DNA from: Eisenbergiella intestinigallinarum
Lineage (GTDB): Bacteria; Bacillota; Clostridia; Lachnospirales; Lachnospiraceae
DNA: 12,796 nucleotides
Direction of reading: 5' to 3'
Assembly: GCA_019120115.1 (NCBI GenBank)
Contig: DWVS01000105.1
Coordinates: 1-12,796, forward strand
Under the pieces are notes generated by a model that saw only the letters and a list, made by a program, of their open reading frames with translations, made no database searches and had not been told where the DNA came from. Numbering within the stretch: the first letter of the stretch is position 1; every line of letters starts with the position of its first letter. Of this stretch, positions 1-6,392 are shown one piece after another. The position numbers were made by a program, and so were the translations under genes.

Positions 1-384
1 AAAATCATCACCGAAACAGAAAAGCTTCCTGGGTATACCGAACAGTTAAAACCTGAATTTTTCTCAAATGCCTCCGATTTTCGGGTTGTATTAAAAAATG
101 TAAATTATATTCAAGGAAATTGCACCCCACAGATTAAGCTACAAGTTAACCTACAGGATAACCCACAAGATAACCTACAGGTTACGGTTTTCAATCAGAT
201 TCTCTCCTTTTGTATGCTCCCAAGATCTAAAAAGGAGATTACAGAGTTCTGCGGCTATAAAGATACCCGTAGTTTTACTTCTCATTATATCAAACCACTT
301 CTGGAGTCCGGACAACTGAAAATGACCTTGCCGGAAAAACCCAGCAGCAGGAATCAAAAATATGTTACTGTAAAAGCCAAATAA
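1..384 (+). CDS. C-terminal part of a probable AlbA_2/RecG-like (Schlafen-type) regulator, 5' truncated
   Basis: The reading frame is open from base 1 to the TAA at 382-384 (127 residues) and its start lies outside the window. The last ~60 residues resemble the winged-helix end of AlbA_2-type putative transcriptional regulators: a helix-turn-helix-like stretch (KKEITEFCGYKDTRSF), then IKPLLESGQLKMTLPEKPSS and RNQKYVTVKAK. Members of that family carry an N-terminal AlbA_2 nucleic-acid/ATP-binding domain and a GHKL-like middle domain, neither of which is visible here. Before the winged helix lies a repetitive Gln/Asn/Asp-rich linker (about residues 49-61), which this family often has. G+C is about 38% by hand count, clearly lower than the genes that follow, and codons are AT-ending, which suggests recent acquisition. 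It converges on purB and shares its terminator. The family call rests on remembered motifs only. Confidence 0.68.
   Translation, partial: KIITETEKLPGYTEQLKPEFFSNASDFRVVLKNVNYIQGNCTPQIKLQVNLQDNPQDNLQVTVFNQILSFCMLPRSKKEITEFCGYKDTRSFTSHYIKPLLESGQLKMTLPEKPSSRNQKYVTVKAK
145..180 (+). repeat. Three 12-bp in-frame tandem repeats in the linker of the regulator
   Basis: Three consecutive 12-base units start at 145, 157 and 169: GTTAACCTACAG, GATAACCCACAA and GATAACCTACAG. Each is four codons, giving x-N-(L/P)-Q. A degenerate fourth unit begins with GTTACGG. Unit length is a multiple of three, so gain or loss of a unit keeps the frame and only changes linker length between the ATP-binding part and the winged helix. 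Confidence 0.8.
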
Positions 385-389
385 AAAGG

Positions 390-440
390 AAGGAGTAAGC
401 TGCCGCTCCCAAAACCGGCAGCTTACTCCTTCTCTTTTTT
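390..440. terminator. Bidirectional rho-independent terminator between the regulator and purB
   Basis: A perfect 15-bp stem (390-404 pairing with 417-431, left arm AAGGAGTAAGCTGCC) encloses a 12-nt loop. On the plus strand it is followed by CTCTTTTTT, which ends the 1-384 gene. On the minus strand the same stem is followed by a CCTTTTTA-type tract, which ends purB. The position between two convergent stop codons supports use in both directions. Confidence 0.92.
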
Positions 441-453
441 CTTCTGTTATATG

Positions 454-1890
454 TTATACGTTAATCTCCGCCTTCACGCCCAGAAGCTCCTTATTCTCTT
501 CCAGCACAGGCCCGATCACATCCTTTAAGAAGCGGGTCACCTGTTCAGGGGCGCAGCCCACGTAACGGGAAGGATCCATGGTCGCCGCAAGTTCCTCTTC
601 GTTCGTCATGAACATGGGCTCCTGTGCGATCAGGGACAGCAGATTGTTGTCCAGCCCCTCTTCCTTGACGCGTTTTCCGGCCTCCATGGAGAGCTCGCGG
701 ATCCGCTCATGCAGTTCCTGACGGTCGCCGCCTTTTTTCACCGCATCCATCATGATGTTCTCCGTCGCCATGAAGGGCAGTTCGCTCATCAGATGCTTCT
801 CGATCACCTTCGGATATACCACCAGGCCGTCCACCACGTTCAGGCACAGATCCAGGATGCCGTCGATGGCGAGGAAGCCCTCGGGAACGCTCAGGCGCTT
901 GTTGGCGGAATCGTCCAGGGTTCTCTCAAACCACTGGGTAGCGGAGGTAATCGCCGGGTTGAGGGCGTCCGCAATCACATAGCGGGACAGAGAGGCGATC
1001 CGCTCACTGCGCATGGGATTTCTCTTATAGGCCATGGCAGAGGAACCGATCTGGCTCTTTTCAAAAGGCTCCTCAACCTCCTTCAGGTGCTGCAGCAGGC
1101 GGATGTCATTGGACATCTTGGTAGCGCTTGCCGCGATGCCGGCGAGCACATTCAGCACTCTGGTGTCCACCTTGCGGGAGTAGGTCTGGCCGGATACCGG
1201 ATAGCAGGCGGAAAAGCCCATTTTCTGCGCGATCATGGGATCCAGAGCGTTCACCTTATCCATATCGCCGTCAAACAGCTCCAGGAAGGATGCCTGAGTT
1301 CCGGTGGTTCCCTTGGAACCCAGAAGCTTCATGGTGGAAATCACATAGTCCAGATCCTCCAGATCCAGGTAAAACTCCTGCATCCACAGGGTGGCGCGCT
1401 TTCCTACCGTGGTGGGCTGAGCGGGCTGAAAATGGGTGAATGCCAGCGTGGGAAGATCCTTGTAGCGGTCCGCAAAGGCGGAAAGCTCGGAAAGCACGTT
1501 CACCAGCTTTTTCTTCACCAGCCACAGAGCCTCCGTCATGATGATGATGTCCGTATTGTCGCCCACATAACAGGAGGTCGCTCCCAGATGGATGATGCCC
1601 TTTGCCTTCGGGCACTGCACGCCGTAAGCATAAACATGGCTCATCACGTCATGGCGCACTTCTTTTTCCCGTGCCTTTGCCACATCATAGTTGATGTCGT
1701 CCGCATGGCTTTTCAGCTCTTCGATCTGCTCATCCGTGATGGGCAGGCCCAGTTCCTTCTCCGTCTCCGCCAGAGCGATCCACAGCCGTCTCCAGGTGCG
1801 GAACTTCTTATCGGGAGAAAAAATGTACTGCATTTCCTTACTCGCATACCGCTCCGAAAGCGGGCTCACATATCTGTCCGTATTGCTCAT
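454..1890 (-). CDS. purB: Adenylosuccinate lyase
   Basis: A 478-residue cytosolic enzyme of the fumarase/aspartase superfamily. It releases fumarate twice in purine synthesis: SAICAR to AICAR, and adenylosuccinate to AMP. Visible landmarks are RHDVMSHV (about 79-86), HLGATS (101-106), the catalytic-histidine segment FTHFQPAQPTT (151-161) and the superfamily signature with the catalytic serine loop, GSSAMAYKRNPM (282-293). Length is normal for the long PurB form. The ATG at 1890 is preceded by AGAAAGGA at suitable spacing. It lies 50 bases after the purF stop with no terminator between, so it is probably the last gene of a purC-purF-purB transcript ending at the 390-440 terminator. No key residue is missing. 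Confidence 0.97.
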   Translation of the reverse strand: MSNTDRYVSPLSERYASKEMQYIFSPDKKFRTWRRLWIALAETEKELGLPITDEQIEELKSHADDINYDVAKAREKEVRHDVMSHVYAYGVQCPKAKGIIHLGATSCYVGDNTDIIIMTEALWLVKKKLVNVLSELSAFADRYKDLPTLAFTHFQPAQPTTVGKRATLWMQEFYLDLEDLDYVISTMKLLGSKGTTGTQASFLELFDGDMDKVNALDPMIAQKMGFSACYPVSGQTYSRKVDTRVLNVLAGIAASATKMSNDIRLLQHLKEVEEPFEKSQIGSSAMAYKRNPMRSERIASLSRYVIADALNPAITSATQWFERTLDDSANKRLSVPEGFLAIDGILDLCLNVVDGLVVYPKVIEKHLMSELPFMATENIMMDAVKKGGDRQELHERIRELSMEAGKRVKEEGLDNNLLSLIAQEPMFMTNEEELAATMDPSRYVGCAPEQVTRFLKDVIGPVLEENKELLGVKAEINV

Positions 1891-1940
1891 AGTCCGTTTT
1901 CCTTTCTTACTCTTTACACATTTACATATCTCCGGCCGGT

Positions 1941-3386
1941 TTACCGGTCAAATTCTCCACGGATATCCTCCTGCGGCGGGTCGATGGGATATGTCCCGGT
2001 AAAGCAGCCCTTGCAGATGCCAAGTCCGCCAGCCATTTCCTCCAGCCGCTCCGTGCGCAGATAGGCCAGGGAGTCCGCTCCGATGACCGCCCGGATCTCC
2101 TCGATGCTCCGGTTGTAGGCGATGAGCTGTTCCCTTGCCGGTACATCCGTGCCGAAGTAACAGGGCCACAGGAATGGAGGGGAGCTGACGCGCATATGGA
2201 CCTCCTTTGCGCCCGCCTCCCGCAGCATGTGTACGATCCGGTCGGAGGTGGTGCCGCGCACGATGGAGTCGTCAATCATGATGATCCGCTTTCCCTGCAC
2301 CGCATCCCGTAATACGTTCAGCTTGACCTGAACGCTGTTTTCCCGGTTCTTCTGCCCCGGCTTGATGAAGGTCCGGCCGATATAGGCATTTTTCACAAAG
2401 GCGGTTCCATAGGGAATTCCCGACTGCATGGCGTATCCCATCGCCGCGCAGTTGCCGGATTCCGGCACGCCCACCACCAGATCCGCATCCACCGGAGAAT
2501 CCAGGGCCAGGAACCGGCCCGCCTGAATCCGTGCCTGATACACGCTCACGCCGTCAAAATAGCTGTCCGGCCGGGAAAAATAAATATACTCAAACACGCA
2601 TCTGGCATGGTCCTTTTCCGGAAGGCAGAGACTGGTATCGGATACGATTCCCTTCTCCGGCGTGATGGTCACCACCTCGCCCGGGAGTACATCCCGAACA
2701 AACTGCGCGCCGATGGTGTCCAGAGCGCAGGTTTCTGAGGCGAGAATGTAGGCGTTGTCCCGTTTTCCGATGCAGAGCGGCCGGAAGCCAAAGGGATCTC
2801 TGGCCCCGATCAGCTTTCTGGGTGACATGATGACCAGAGAATAGGCGCCCTGGATTTTCTTCATGGCCCGGCTTACCGCTTCCTCGACGGAACCACATTT
2901 CAGCCTTTCCCTGGCGATATGATAGGCGATCACCTCAGAGTCGATGGTGGTCTGGAAAATCGCTCCCGTATATTCCAGCTCCCTGCGAAGCTGAGGGGCG
3001 TTCACCAGATTTCCGTTGTGCGCCAGTCCCAGCGTTCCCTTCACGTAGTTTAATACCAGCGGCTGCGCATTTTCCCTGGTGCTGCTTCCCGCCGTGGAAT
3101 ACCGGACGTGTCCAACGCCGATATCCCCTTTCAGCTTACCGATGTTTTCCGCATGGAACGCCTCGTTCACCAGGCCCATTTCCTTTACGGAAGCCACTTT
3201 CCCCTTCGGCCCCGCCGTATCGCTCACCGCGATGCCACAGCTTTCCTGTCCCCTGTGCTGCAGGGCAAGAAGGCCGTAATAGATCGTCCCCGCCACGTCT
3301 TTTCCGTCAAAATCATACATGCCGAAGACGCCGCATTCCTCCTTCAGTCCTTCCCCTTCCCTCTCCGTATAGAATTTTTCCGTCAT
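1941..3386 (-). CDS. purF: Amidophosphoribosyltransferase (glutamine PRPP amidotransferase)
   Basis: Catalyses the committed step of purine synthesis: PRPP plus glutamine gives 5-phosphoribosylamine. The start chosen is the ATG at 3386, preceded by GAAAGAGGAAGT. The frame stays open to 3581, but that extension only translates the upstream repeat element. The 481-residue product has a 17-residue propeptide followed by CGVFGMYDF, so Cys18 would become the N-terminal nucleophile of the Ntn-type glutaminase. HRGQES and GHVRYST follow in the amidotransferase half. The phosphoribosyltransferase half carries the PRPP loop IIMIDDSIVRGTTS. Cysteines in ARCVFEYIYF, PCYFGTD and ICKGCFTG match the four [4Fe-4S] ligands known in Bacillus subtilis PurF, so this is the oxygen-sensitive, propeptide-processed type. 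The upstream leader carries an unusual repeat with a duplicated ribosome site (3391-3516). Confidence 0.97.
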   Translation of the reverse strand: MTEKFYTEREGEGLKEECGVFGMYDFDGKDVAGTIYYGLLALQHRGQESCGIAVSDTAGPKGKVASVKEMGLVNEAFHAENIGKLKGDIGVGHVRYSTAGSSTRENAQPLVLNYVKGTLGLAHNGNLVNAPQLRRELEYTGAIFQTTIDSEVIAYHIARERLKCGSVEEAVSRAMKKIQGAYSLVIMSPRKLIGARDPFGFRPLCIGKRDNAYILASETCALDTIGAQFVRDVLPGEVVTITPEKGIVSDTSLCLPEKDHARCVFEYIYFSRPDSYFDGVSVYQARIQAGRFLALDSPVDADLVVGVPESGNCAAMGYAMQSGIPYGTAFVKNAYIGRTFIKPGQKNRENSVQVKLNVLRDAVQGKRIIMIDDSIVRGTTSDRIVHMLREAGAKEVHMRVSSPPFLWPCYFGTDVPAREQLIAYNRSIEEIRAVIGADSLAYLRTERLEEMAGGLGICKGCFTGTYPIDPPQEDIRGEFDR

Positions 3387-3390
3387 ACTT

Positions 3391-3516
3391 CCTCTTTCTC
3401 CGGCGGCCGGAGGGCCGCATTGATTTCTGAGAGAAGAATTGCGTGAGCAATTCTTCCAGGGAAAACAGCCACAGGCTGTTTTCCCGCTCCTCTTTCTCAG
3501 CGGCCCGAATGGCCGT
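3391..3516 (-). repeat. Structured intergenic repeat, copy A, in the purF leader
   Basis: Read on the minus strand the order is: left flank (3516-3489) with a 5-bp GC hairpin and the SD-like GAGAAAGAGG; hairpin 1 (12-bp stem, 3485-3474 with 3470-3459, arm GGGAAAACAGCC); the linker CTGG; hairpin 2 (10-bp stem, 3456-3447 with 3442-3433, arm GAAGAATTGC, loop TCAC); an A-rich linker; and the right flank (3420-3391) with a 6-bp GCGGCC/GGCCGC hairpin and again GAGAAAGAGG, which serves purF. The same plan recurs at 5348-5469 and 6393-6514. The flanks agree with each other within this locus. Nothing coding is evident in it. Confidence 0.85.
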
Positions 3517-3518
3517 TC

Positions 3519-3550
3519 AAATACAAACCGCCGCGGGTACCCCGCGGCGG
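3519..3550 (-). terminator. Possible terminator or attenuator hairpin between purC and purF
   Basis: A perfect 10-bp GC stem (3528-3537 with 3541-3550, arm CCGCCGCGGG) has a 3-nt loop and on the minus strand is followed by TTTGTATTT. The stem is very strong but the U tract is interrupted, so it may be a partial terminator that lowers purF/purB relative to purC. It lies directly upstream of repeat copy A. Confidence 0.45.
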
Positions 3551-3671
3551 TCGTCATTAACCATTTTCTCAAGCCTGTCACACCGGCTCCGTTTTCTGCA
3601 CGGCCGCCGCGCAGGCCAAATATACATTTTTAATAAAGCTCTCCGCCGGCTGTTATGCGGACTGCATCCCT

Positions 3672-4376
3672 TTACAGTCCCAGTCTGTGGAATACTTCGT
3701 TGTAAGCCTCTTCCACATTGCCGAGATCACGGCGGAAGCGGTCCTTATCCAGCTTTTCATTCGTATGCACGTCCCACAGACGGCAGGTATCCGGGCTGAT
3801 TTCATCAGCCAGAATGATCTGTCCATGGTAGCGGCCGAATTCGATCTTGAAATCGATGAGCTTGATGTCCGCCTGAAGGAAATAAGCCTTCAGAACTTCG
3901 TTTACCTTGAACGCATACTTCTTGATCGTCTCAATCTCTTCCCAGGTGGCGAGCTTCATGGCAACCGCGAAATAGGAGTTGATCAGCGGATCGCCCAGCT
4001 CGTCGTTTTTATAGCTGAACTCGATGGTGGGCTGCTCGAAAGGCGTTCCCTCCGGCACTCCCAGTCTCTTGGAAAAGCTTCCTGCGGCCACATTGCGGAT
4101 GATGACCTCAAGCGGAACGATCTCCACCTTCTTCACGGCCGTTTCCCGGTCAGAAAGCTCCTCAATATAATGAGTAGGAACCCCTTCCTTCTCCAGAAGC
4201 TGGTCCACACGGTTGCTCATCTTATTGTTGATGACGCCTTTTCCGACGATGGTTCCCTTTTTCTCTCCGTTGAATGCTGTCGCATCATCCTTGTAATCCA
4301 CGATCAGCACGTCGGGATCATCCGTCTTAAATACCTTCTTTGCCTTGCCTTCGTAGAGCTGTTCCAGTTTTTCCAT
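3672..4376 (-). CDS. purC: Phosphoribosylaminoimidazole-succinocarboxamide synthase (SAICAR synthetase)
   Basis: An ATP-dependent ligase joining CAIR and aspartate to make SAICAR, the substrate of the PurB encoded in the same group. The product has 234 residues, the usual length of stand-alone bacterial PurC. It starts with LYEGKAKKVF (7-16), as expected, and holds both family signatures: IVPLEVIIRNVAAGS (86-100) and LIDFKIEFG (173-181), plus DEISPDTCRLWD (191-202). The ATG at 4376 is preferred over the in-frame ATG at 4424 because AAAGGA precedes it at good spacing and homologues begin near MEKLEQLYEGK. It is the first gene after a strong promoter at 4459-4487. About 285 noncoding bases follow before purF. 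Confidence 0.97.
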   Translation of the reverse strand: MEKLEQLYEGKAKKVFKTDDPDVLIVDYKDDATAFNGEKKGTIVGKGVINNKMSNRVDQLLEKEGVPTHYIEELSDRETAVKKVEIVPLEVIIRNVAAGSFSKRLGVPEGTPFEQPTIEFSYKNDELGDPLINSYFAVAMKLATWEEIETIKKYAFKVNEVLKAYFLQADIKLIDFKIEFGRYHGQIILADEISPDTCRLWDVHTNEKLDKDRFRRDLGNVEEAYNEVFHRLGL

Positions 4377-4427
4377 TCGATACCTGTCCTTTCTCTTCCT
4401 GTGTGAAAGCTGTCTTATATCCATCCT

Positions 4428-4439
4428 CTTTGATCAAAG
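4428..4439. promoter_or_regulatory. Perfect 12-bp palindrome in the purC 5' leader
   Basis: CTTTGATCAAAG is a perfect palindrome placed roughly +13 to +24 from the transcription start predicted from the purC promoter. That is a typical place for a repressor operator. I see no B. subtilis-type PurBox and no purine-riboswitch-like fold in this leader. The palindrome may be a binding site for another regulator, or chance. Confidence 0.35.
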
Positions 4440-4458
4440 GAAAGACATTCGCAGAACA

Positions 4459-4487
4459 AGTATAACGCACCGCCAAATAGAAATCAA
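4459..4487 (-). promoter_or_regulatory. Sigma-A promoter of purC (purC-purF-purB)
   Basis: On the minus strand TTGATT (4487-4482) is separated by 17 bases from TATACT (4464-4459), close to the TTGACA/TATAAT consensus with ideal spacing. Predicted transcription start is near 4452, leaving a leader of about 75 nt before the purC ATG. The upstream gene ends in its own terminator, so this is probably the main promoter of the purine group. Confidence 0.75.
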
Positions 4488-4551
4488 GAATTCACATCCA
4501 GACTGTTAAAATTTCTACATAATGCCAAAAAACACAATTCCGGACGGACAG

Positions 4552-4602
4552 GAAACGAAAGAACCCGACAAAACATCCGGGAAATCCGGACATTCTGTCG
4601 GG
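4552..4602 (-). terminator. Rho-independent terminator of the ferredoxin-like gene
   Basis: On the minus strand, about 30 bases after the TAA, CCCGACA (4602-4596) pairs with TGTCGGG (4570-4564) and an inner TCCGG pairs with CCGGA, with a small internal loop between. TTCTTTCGTTT follows. Position and tail fit a terminator separating this gene from the purC promoter. Confidence 0.75.
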
Positions 4603-4632
4603 CATGACGCCTGAATCATTTACATTTGGGTC

Positions 4633-5340
4633 TTACCGCTCCAGAATTCGGCCGTCTGTGGAAATGGTGACCACCTGCCATGGAATGAATTTCCCGCTGT
4701 TTTTCAGCGCCGTCACCGCTGCATGCTCGATTCCGCCACAGCAGGGAACCTCCATGCGCACCACGGTCAGCGACCGGATTTCATTTTCCCGGATGATCTG
4801 CTCCAGTTTCTCGGTATAGTCCACCATATCCAGCTTGGGGCAGCCGATGAGCGTCACACGTCCGCGGATGAAGTCCTGATGAAAGCTGCCGTAGGCATAG
4901 GCGGTGCAGTCGGCCGCGATCAGCAGATTGGCTCCGTTGAAATAAGAAGCATTGATCGGAGCCAGCTTAATCTGCACCGGCCACTGGGTGAGCTGAGAGG
5001 GCATCGCTCCCATCAGGCTGCTGCCTCCCTGCTCCCTGTCCAGCGTTCTGGCACGGCTTCCCGGACAGCCGCCGGAAAGCTTCATCCCCTCCGCCTGCAT
5101 CTTTTTCTTCTTATTTTCCAGAACCGCTGCCTCGTCATAGGCCGCAGCCTCCCGCTCCACAAACCGGATGGCTCCCGCAGGACAGGCGGGCAGACAGTCT
5201 CCCAGCCCGTCGCAGTAATCGTCCCGCAAAAGCCTTGCTTTTCCGTCCACCATACCAATGGCCCCTTCATGGCAGGCCGCCGCGCACAGCCCGCAGCCGT
5301 TGCATTTTTCCTCGTCAATCTGAATGATCTTACGGATCAT
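4633..5340 (-). CDS. Ferredoxin-domain iron-sulfur protein of a conserved anaerobe family
   Basis: A 235-residue soluble protein. The N-terminal ~60 residues form a two-cluster ferredoxin module: C13-x2-C16-x2-C19-x3-C23, then C43-x5-C49-x3-C53-P. The second motif (YCDGLGDCLPACP) has Leu where the middle cysteine of a standard motif would sit, so cluster II has three obvious cysteine ligands; I recall CDGLG as typical of this family. The C-terminal part (about 90-235) is not ferredoxin. It has GCPG at 91-94, an isolated Cys near 145, GCPK near 166-169 and PCCGG at 199-203, which may bind further metal or form a redox-active site. Partner and reaction are unknown. The start at 5340 is set by GGAGAGGAAGG just upstream; the in-frame extension to 5466 only reads through repeat copy B. 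It has its own likely promoter and terminator. Confidence 0.85.
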   Translation of the reverse strand: MIRKIIQIDEEKCNGCGLCAAACHEGAIGMVDGKARLLRDDYCDGLGDCLPACPAGAIRFVEREAAAYDEAAVLENKKKKMQAEGMKLSGGCPGSRARTLDREQGGSSLMGAMPSQLTQWPVQIKLAPINASYFNGANLLIAADCTAYAYGSFHQDFIRGRVTLIGCPKLDMVDYTEKLEQIIRENEIRSLTVVRMEVPCCGGIEHAAVTALKNSGKFIPWQVVTISTDGRILER

Positions 5341-5347
5341 AAACCTT

Positions 5348-5469
5348 CCTCTCCTTTCGCCGCCGACGGGCGGCATTTTATTCAGTGAGAAGAAGCACGC
5401 CAAGTGCTTCTTCCAGGAAGCCGCAACGCGGCTTCCGCCTCTCTTTCCGCCGCCGTCAGGCGGCATTTT
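5348..5469 (-). repeat. Structured intergenic repeat, copy B, in the ferredoxin gene leader
   Basis: Same plan as copy A. On the minus strand: left flank 5469-5438 (GCCGCC/GGCGGC hairpin, then GAAAGAGAGG); hairpin 1 (9-bp stem, 5436-5428 with 5424-5416, arm GGAAGCCGC); the CTGG linker; hairpin 2 (10-bp stem, 5413-5404 with 5398-5389, arm GAAGAAGCAC); the linker TCACTGAATAAA; right flank 5379-5348 (GCCGCC/GGCGGC hairpin, then GAAAGGAGAGG, the working ribosome site). The 32-base flanks are near identical to each other. Stem sequences differ from copy A by paired changes, while the linkers are kept. Confidence 0.85.
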
Positions 5470-5483
5470 CAGTACATGGCTAC

Positions 5484-5512
5484 AGTATAAAGAGAAAAGT
5501 CCGTCCTGTATG
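5484..5512 (-). promoter_or_regulatory. Probable promoter of the ferredoxin-like gene
   Basis: TATACT (5489-5484, minus strand) is a near-consensus -10 box. The -35 at 17 bases, CATACA, matches only the ACA half of TTGACA, so the promoter would be weak or activator-dependent. Predicted start is near 5477, placing repeat copy B entirely inside the 5' untranslated leader. Confidence 0.45.
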
Positions 5513-5527
5513 TTGGAATTACAACAT
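5510..5527. promoter_or_regulatory. Near-perfect 18-bp palindrome overlapping the -35 region
   Basis: On the minus strand this reads ATGTTGTAATTCCAACAT: 6-bp arms ATGTTG/CAACAT around a centre with a single mismatched pair. It overlaps the edge of the weak -35 of the promoter at 5484-5512. Such placement fits an operator or activator site for a dimeric regulator. It does not match a Fur, PerR or Rex box well enough to name the factor. Confidence 0.45.
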
Positions 5528-5550
5528 TTTTGCTTTTTTTCGAAGTTTTT

Positions 5551-6387
5551 TCACTCCCCCGCCACATAATCCCGGTATTCCTCCATGAGCCGCCCTGTTT
5601 CCTGCCGCATCAGGCGGCCGCACTGCTCCTCTTCCCCGGCGAAAAAAGCGCTGCGGATGGATGCGATCCGGGAATTGTTGCGCCTGCCCGTCCAGGCCTC
5701 CTTTCTTGCCGTCACCCTCTCCTCCAGCTTCAGAGAGGCTTCGTAATACTCTCCATGCTCTGTCAGAAAGGCCAGATACTCCTGCTCGGAAAGGCGCATC
5801 CGTTTTGCAGCAAGAAAGGCGAGCAGGCTTTCCTGCTGTCCGCCAAGGCGGTATGCCGTCTCAAACGAGTCCGCCGCCTTTTCAAACAGGAACAGACCGG
5901 CCTGGGCCACGCCCAGATTGTGGTACAGCTTCCCGTCAAAGGAGGGAATTCTCTTTTCCTCCTCGTCCAGAATCCTGCGGTATTCCTGGATTGCCATCGC
6001 ATAACGGCGGTTTTCCAGGAAATAATCTGCTCTGGCTTTCCGCTTCTCCGGCAGCGACACATCGGCGCTCAGCCGGATGAGCTGTCCGGTCTCCTGAATC
6101 TCCTTTTCACTGAAACAGCCCGCGTATTCCAGAATCTGCGGAACGATCACTTCCGGCTTTTCCTTTCCCTTCATGAGGGCGCGCAGCCGGACGGCCAGCT
6201 CCGGCAGCCCGCACTGCTCCCCGATCCAGTCCGCCAGCTCTCTGGTAAAACAGGACTCGTCCACAAGCCCTGCATTTTCCTTCAGGAAGAAACAGAGCTC
6301 CTCCAGACAGAAAACCCGGGTTTTCGTCTTTTCAAAGGTATATGGAATTTTCGCATACTGTCCAAGACACAAAATCGCTCTGCCCAT
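5551..6387 (-). CDS. TPR-like helical protein, third gene of the DUF5717/Hsp70-like operon
   Basis: A 278-residue soluble protein with no signal peptide or membrane segment. Residues ~114-141 (RKARADYFLENRRYAMAIQE and on) and ~153-183 (LYHNLGVAQAGLFLFEKAAD and on) have the small/large residue pattern of tetratricopeptide repeats, with partial helices after them. The N-terminal ~100 residues start MGRAILCLGQYAKIPYTFEK and form a separate mostly helical domain I cannot name. The C-terminus is charged and helical. The ATG at 6387 follows CGAGG with 5-base spacing. The gene is on the same strand as, and 128 bases after, the Hsp70-like gene, with repeat copy C between. A role as a partner or adaptor of that protein is inferred from context only. 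Confidence 0.8.
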   Translation of the reverse strand: MGRAILCLGQYAKIPYTFEKTKTRVFCLEELCFFLKENAGLVDESCFTRELADWIGEQCGLPELAVRLRALMKGKEKPEVIVPQILEYAGCFSEKEIQETGQLIRLSADVSLPEKRKARADYFLENRRYAMAIQEYRRILDEEEKRIPSFDGKLYHNLGVAQAGLFLFEKAADSFETAYRLGGQQESLLAFLAAKRMRLSEQEYLAFLTEHGEYYEASLKLEERVTARKEAWTGRRNNSRIASIRSAFFAGEEEQCGRLMRQETGRLMEEYRDYVAGE

Positions 6388-6392
6388 AACTA

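Noticed and set aside
709..2064. Long plus-strand open frame opposite purB
   Set aside because: It lies antisense to a clearly conserved purB and its protein has no recognisable motif; it is a GC-rich shadow frame.
3503..3570. A 15-codon leader peptide overlapping the 3528-3550 hairpin
   Set aside because: The minus-strand ATG has only a weak SD and the peptide has no run of regulatory codons.
3387..3581. N-terminal extension of PurF to the ATG at 3581
   Set aside because: The added 65 residues only translate repeat copy A and the GC hairpin; the ATG at 3386 has a good SD and gives the normal propeptide plus Cys.
3620..3640. TATATT-like -10 box in the purC-purF gap
   Set aside because: No acceptable -35 lies at 16-18 bases upstream on the minus strand.
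5341..5466. Start of the ferredoxin-like protein at 5466
   Set aside because: It has no SD, sits about 11 bases from the predicted transcription start, and the extra residues are the repeat read in frame; the ATG at 5340 has a strong SD.
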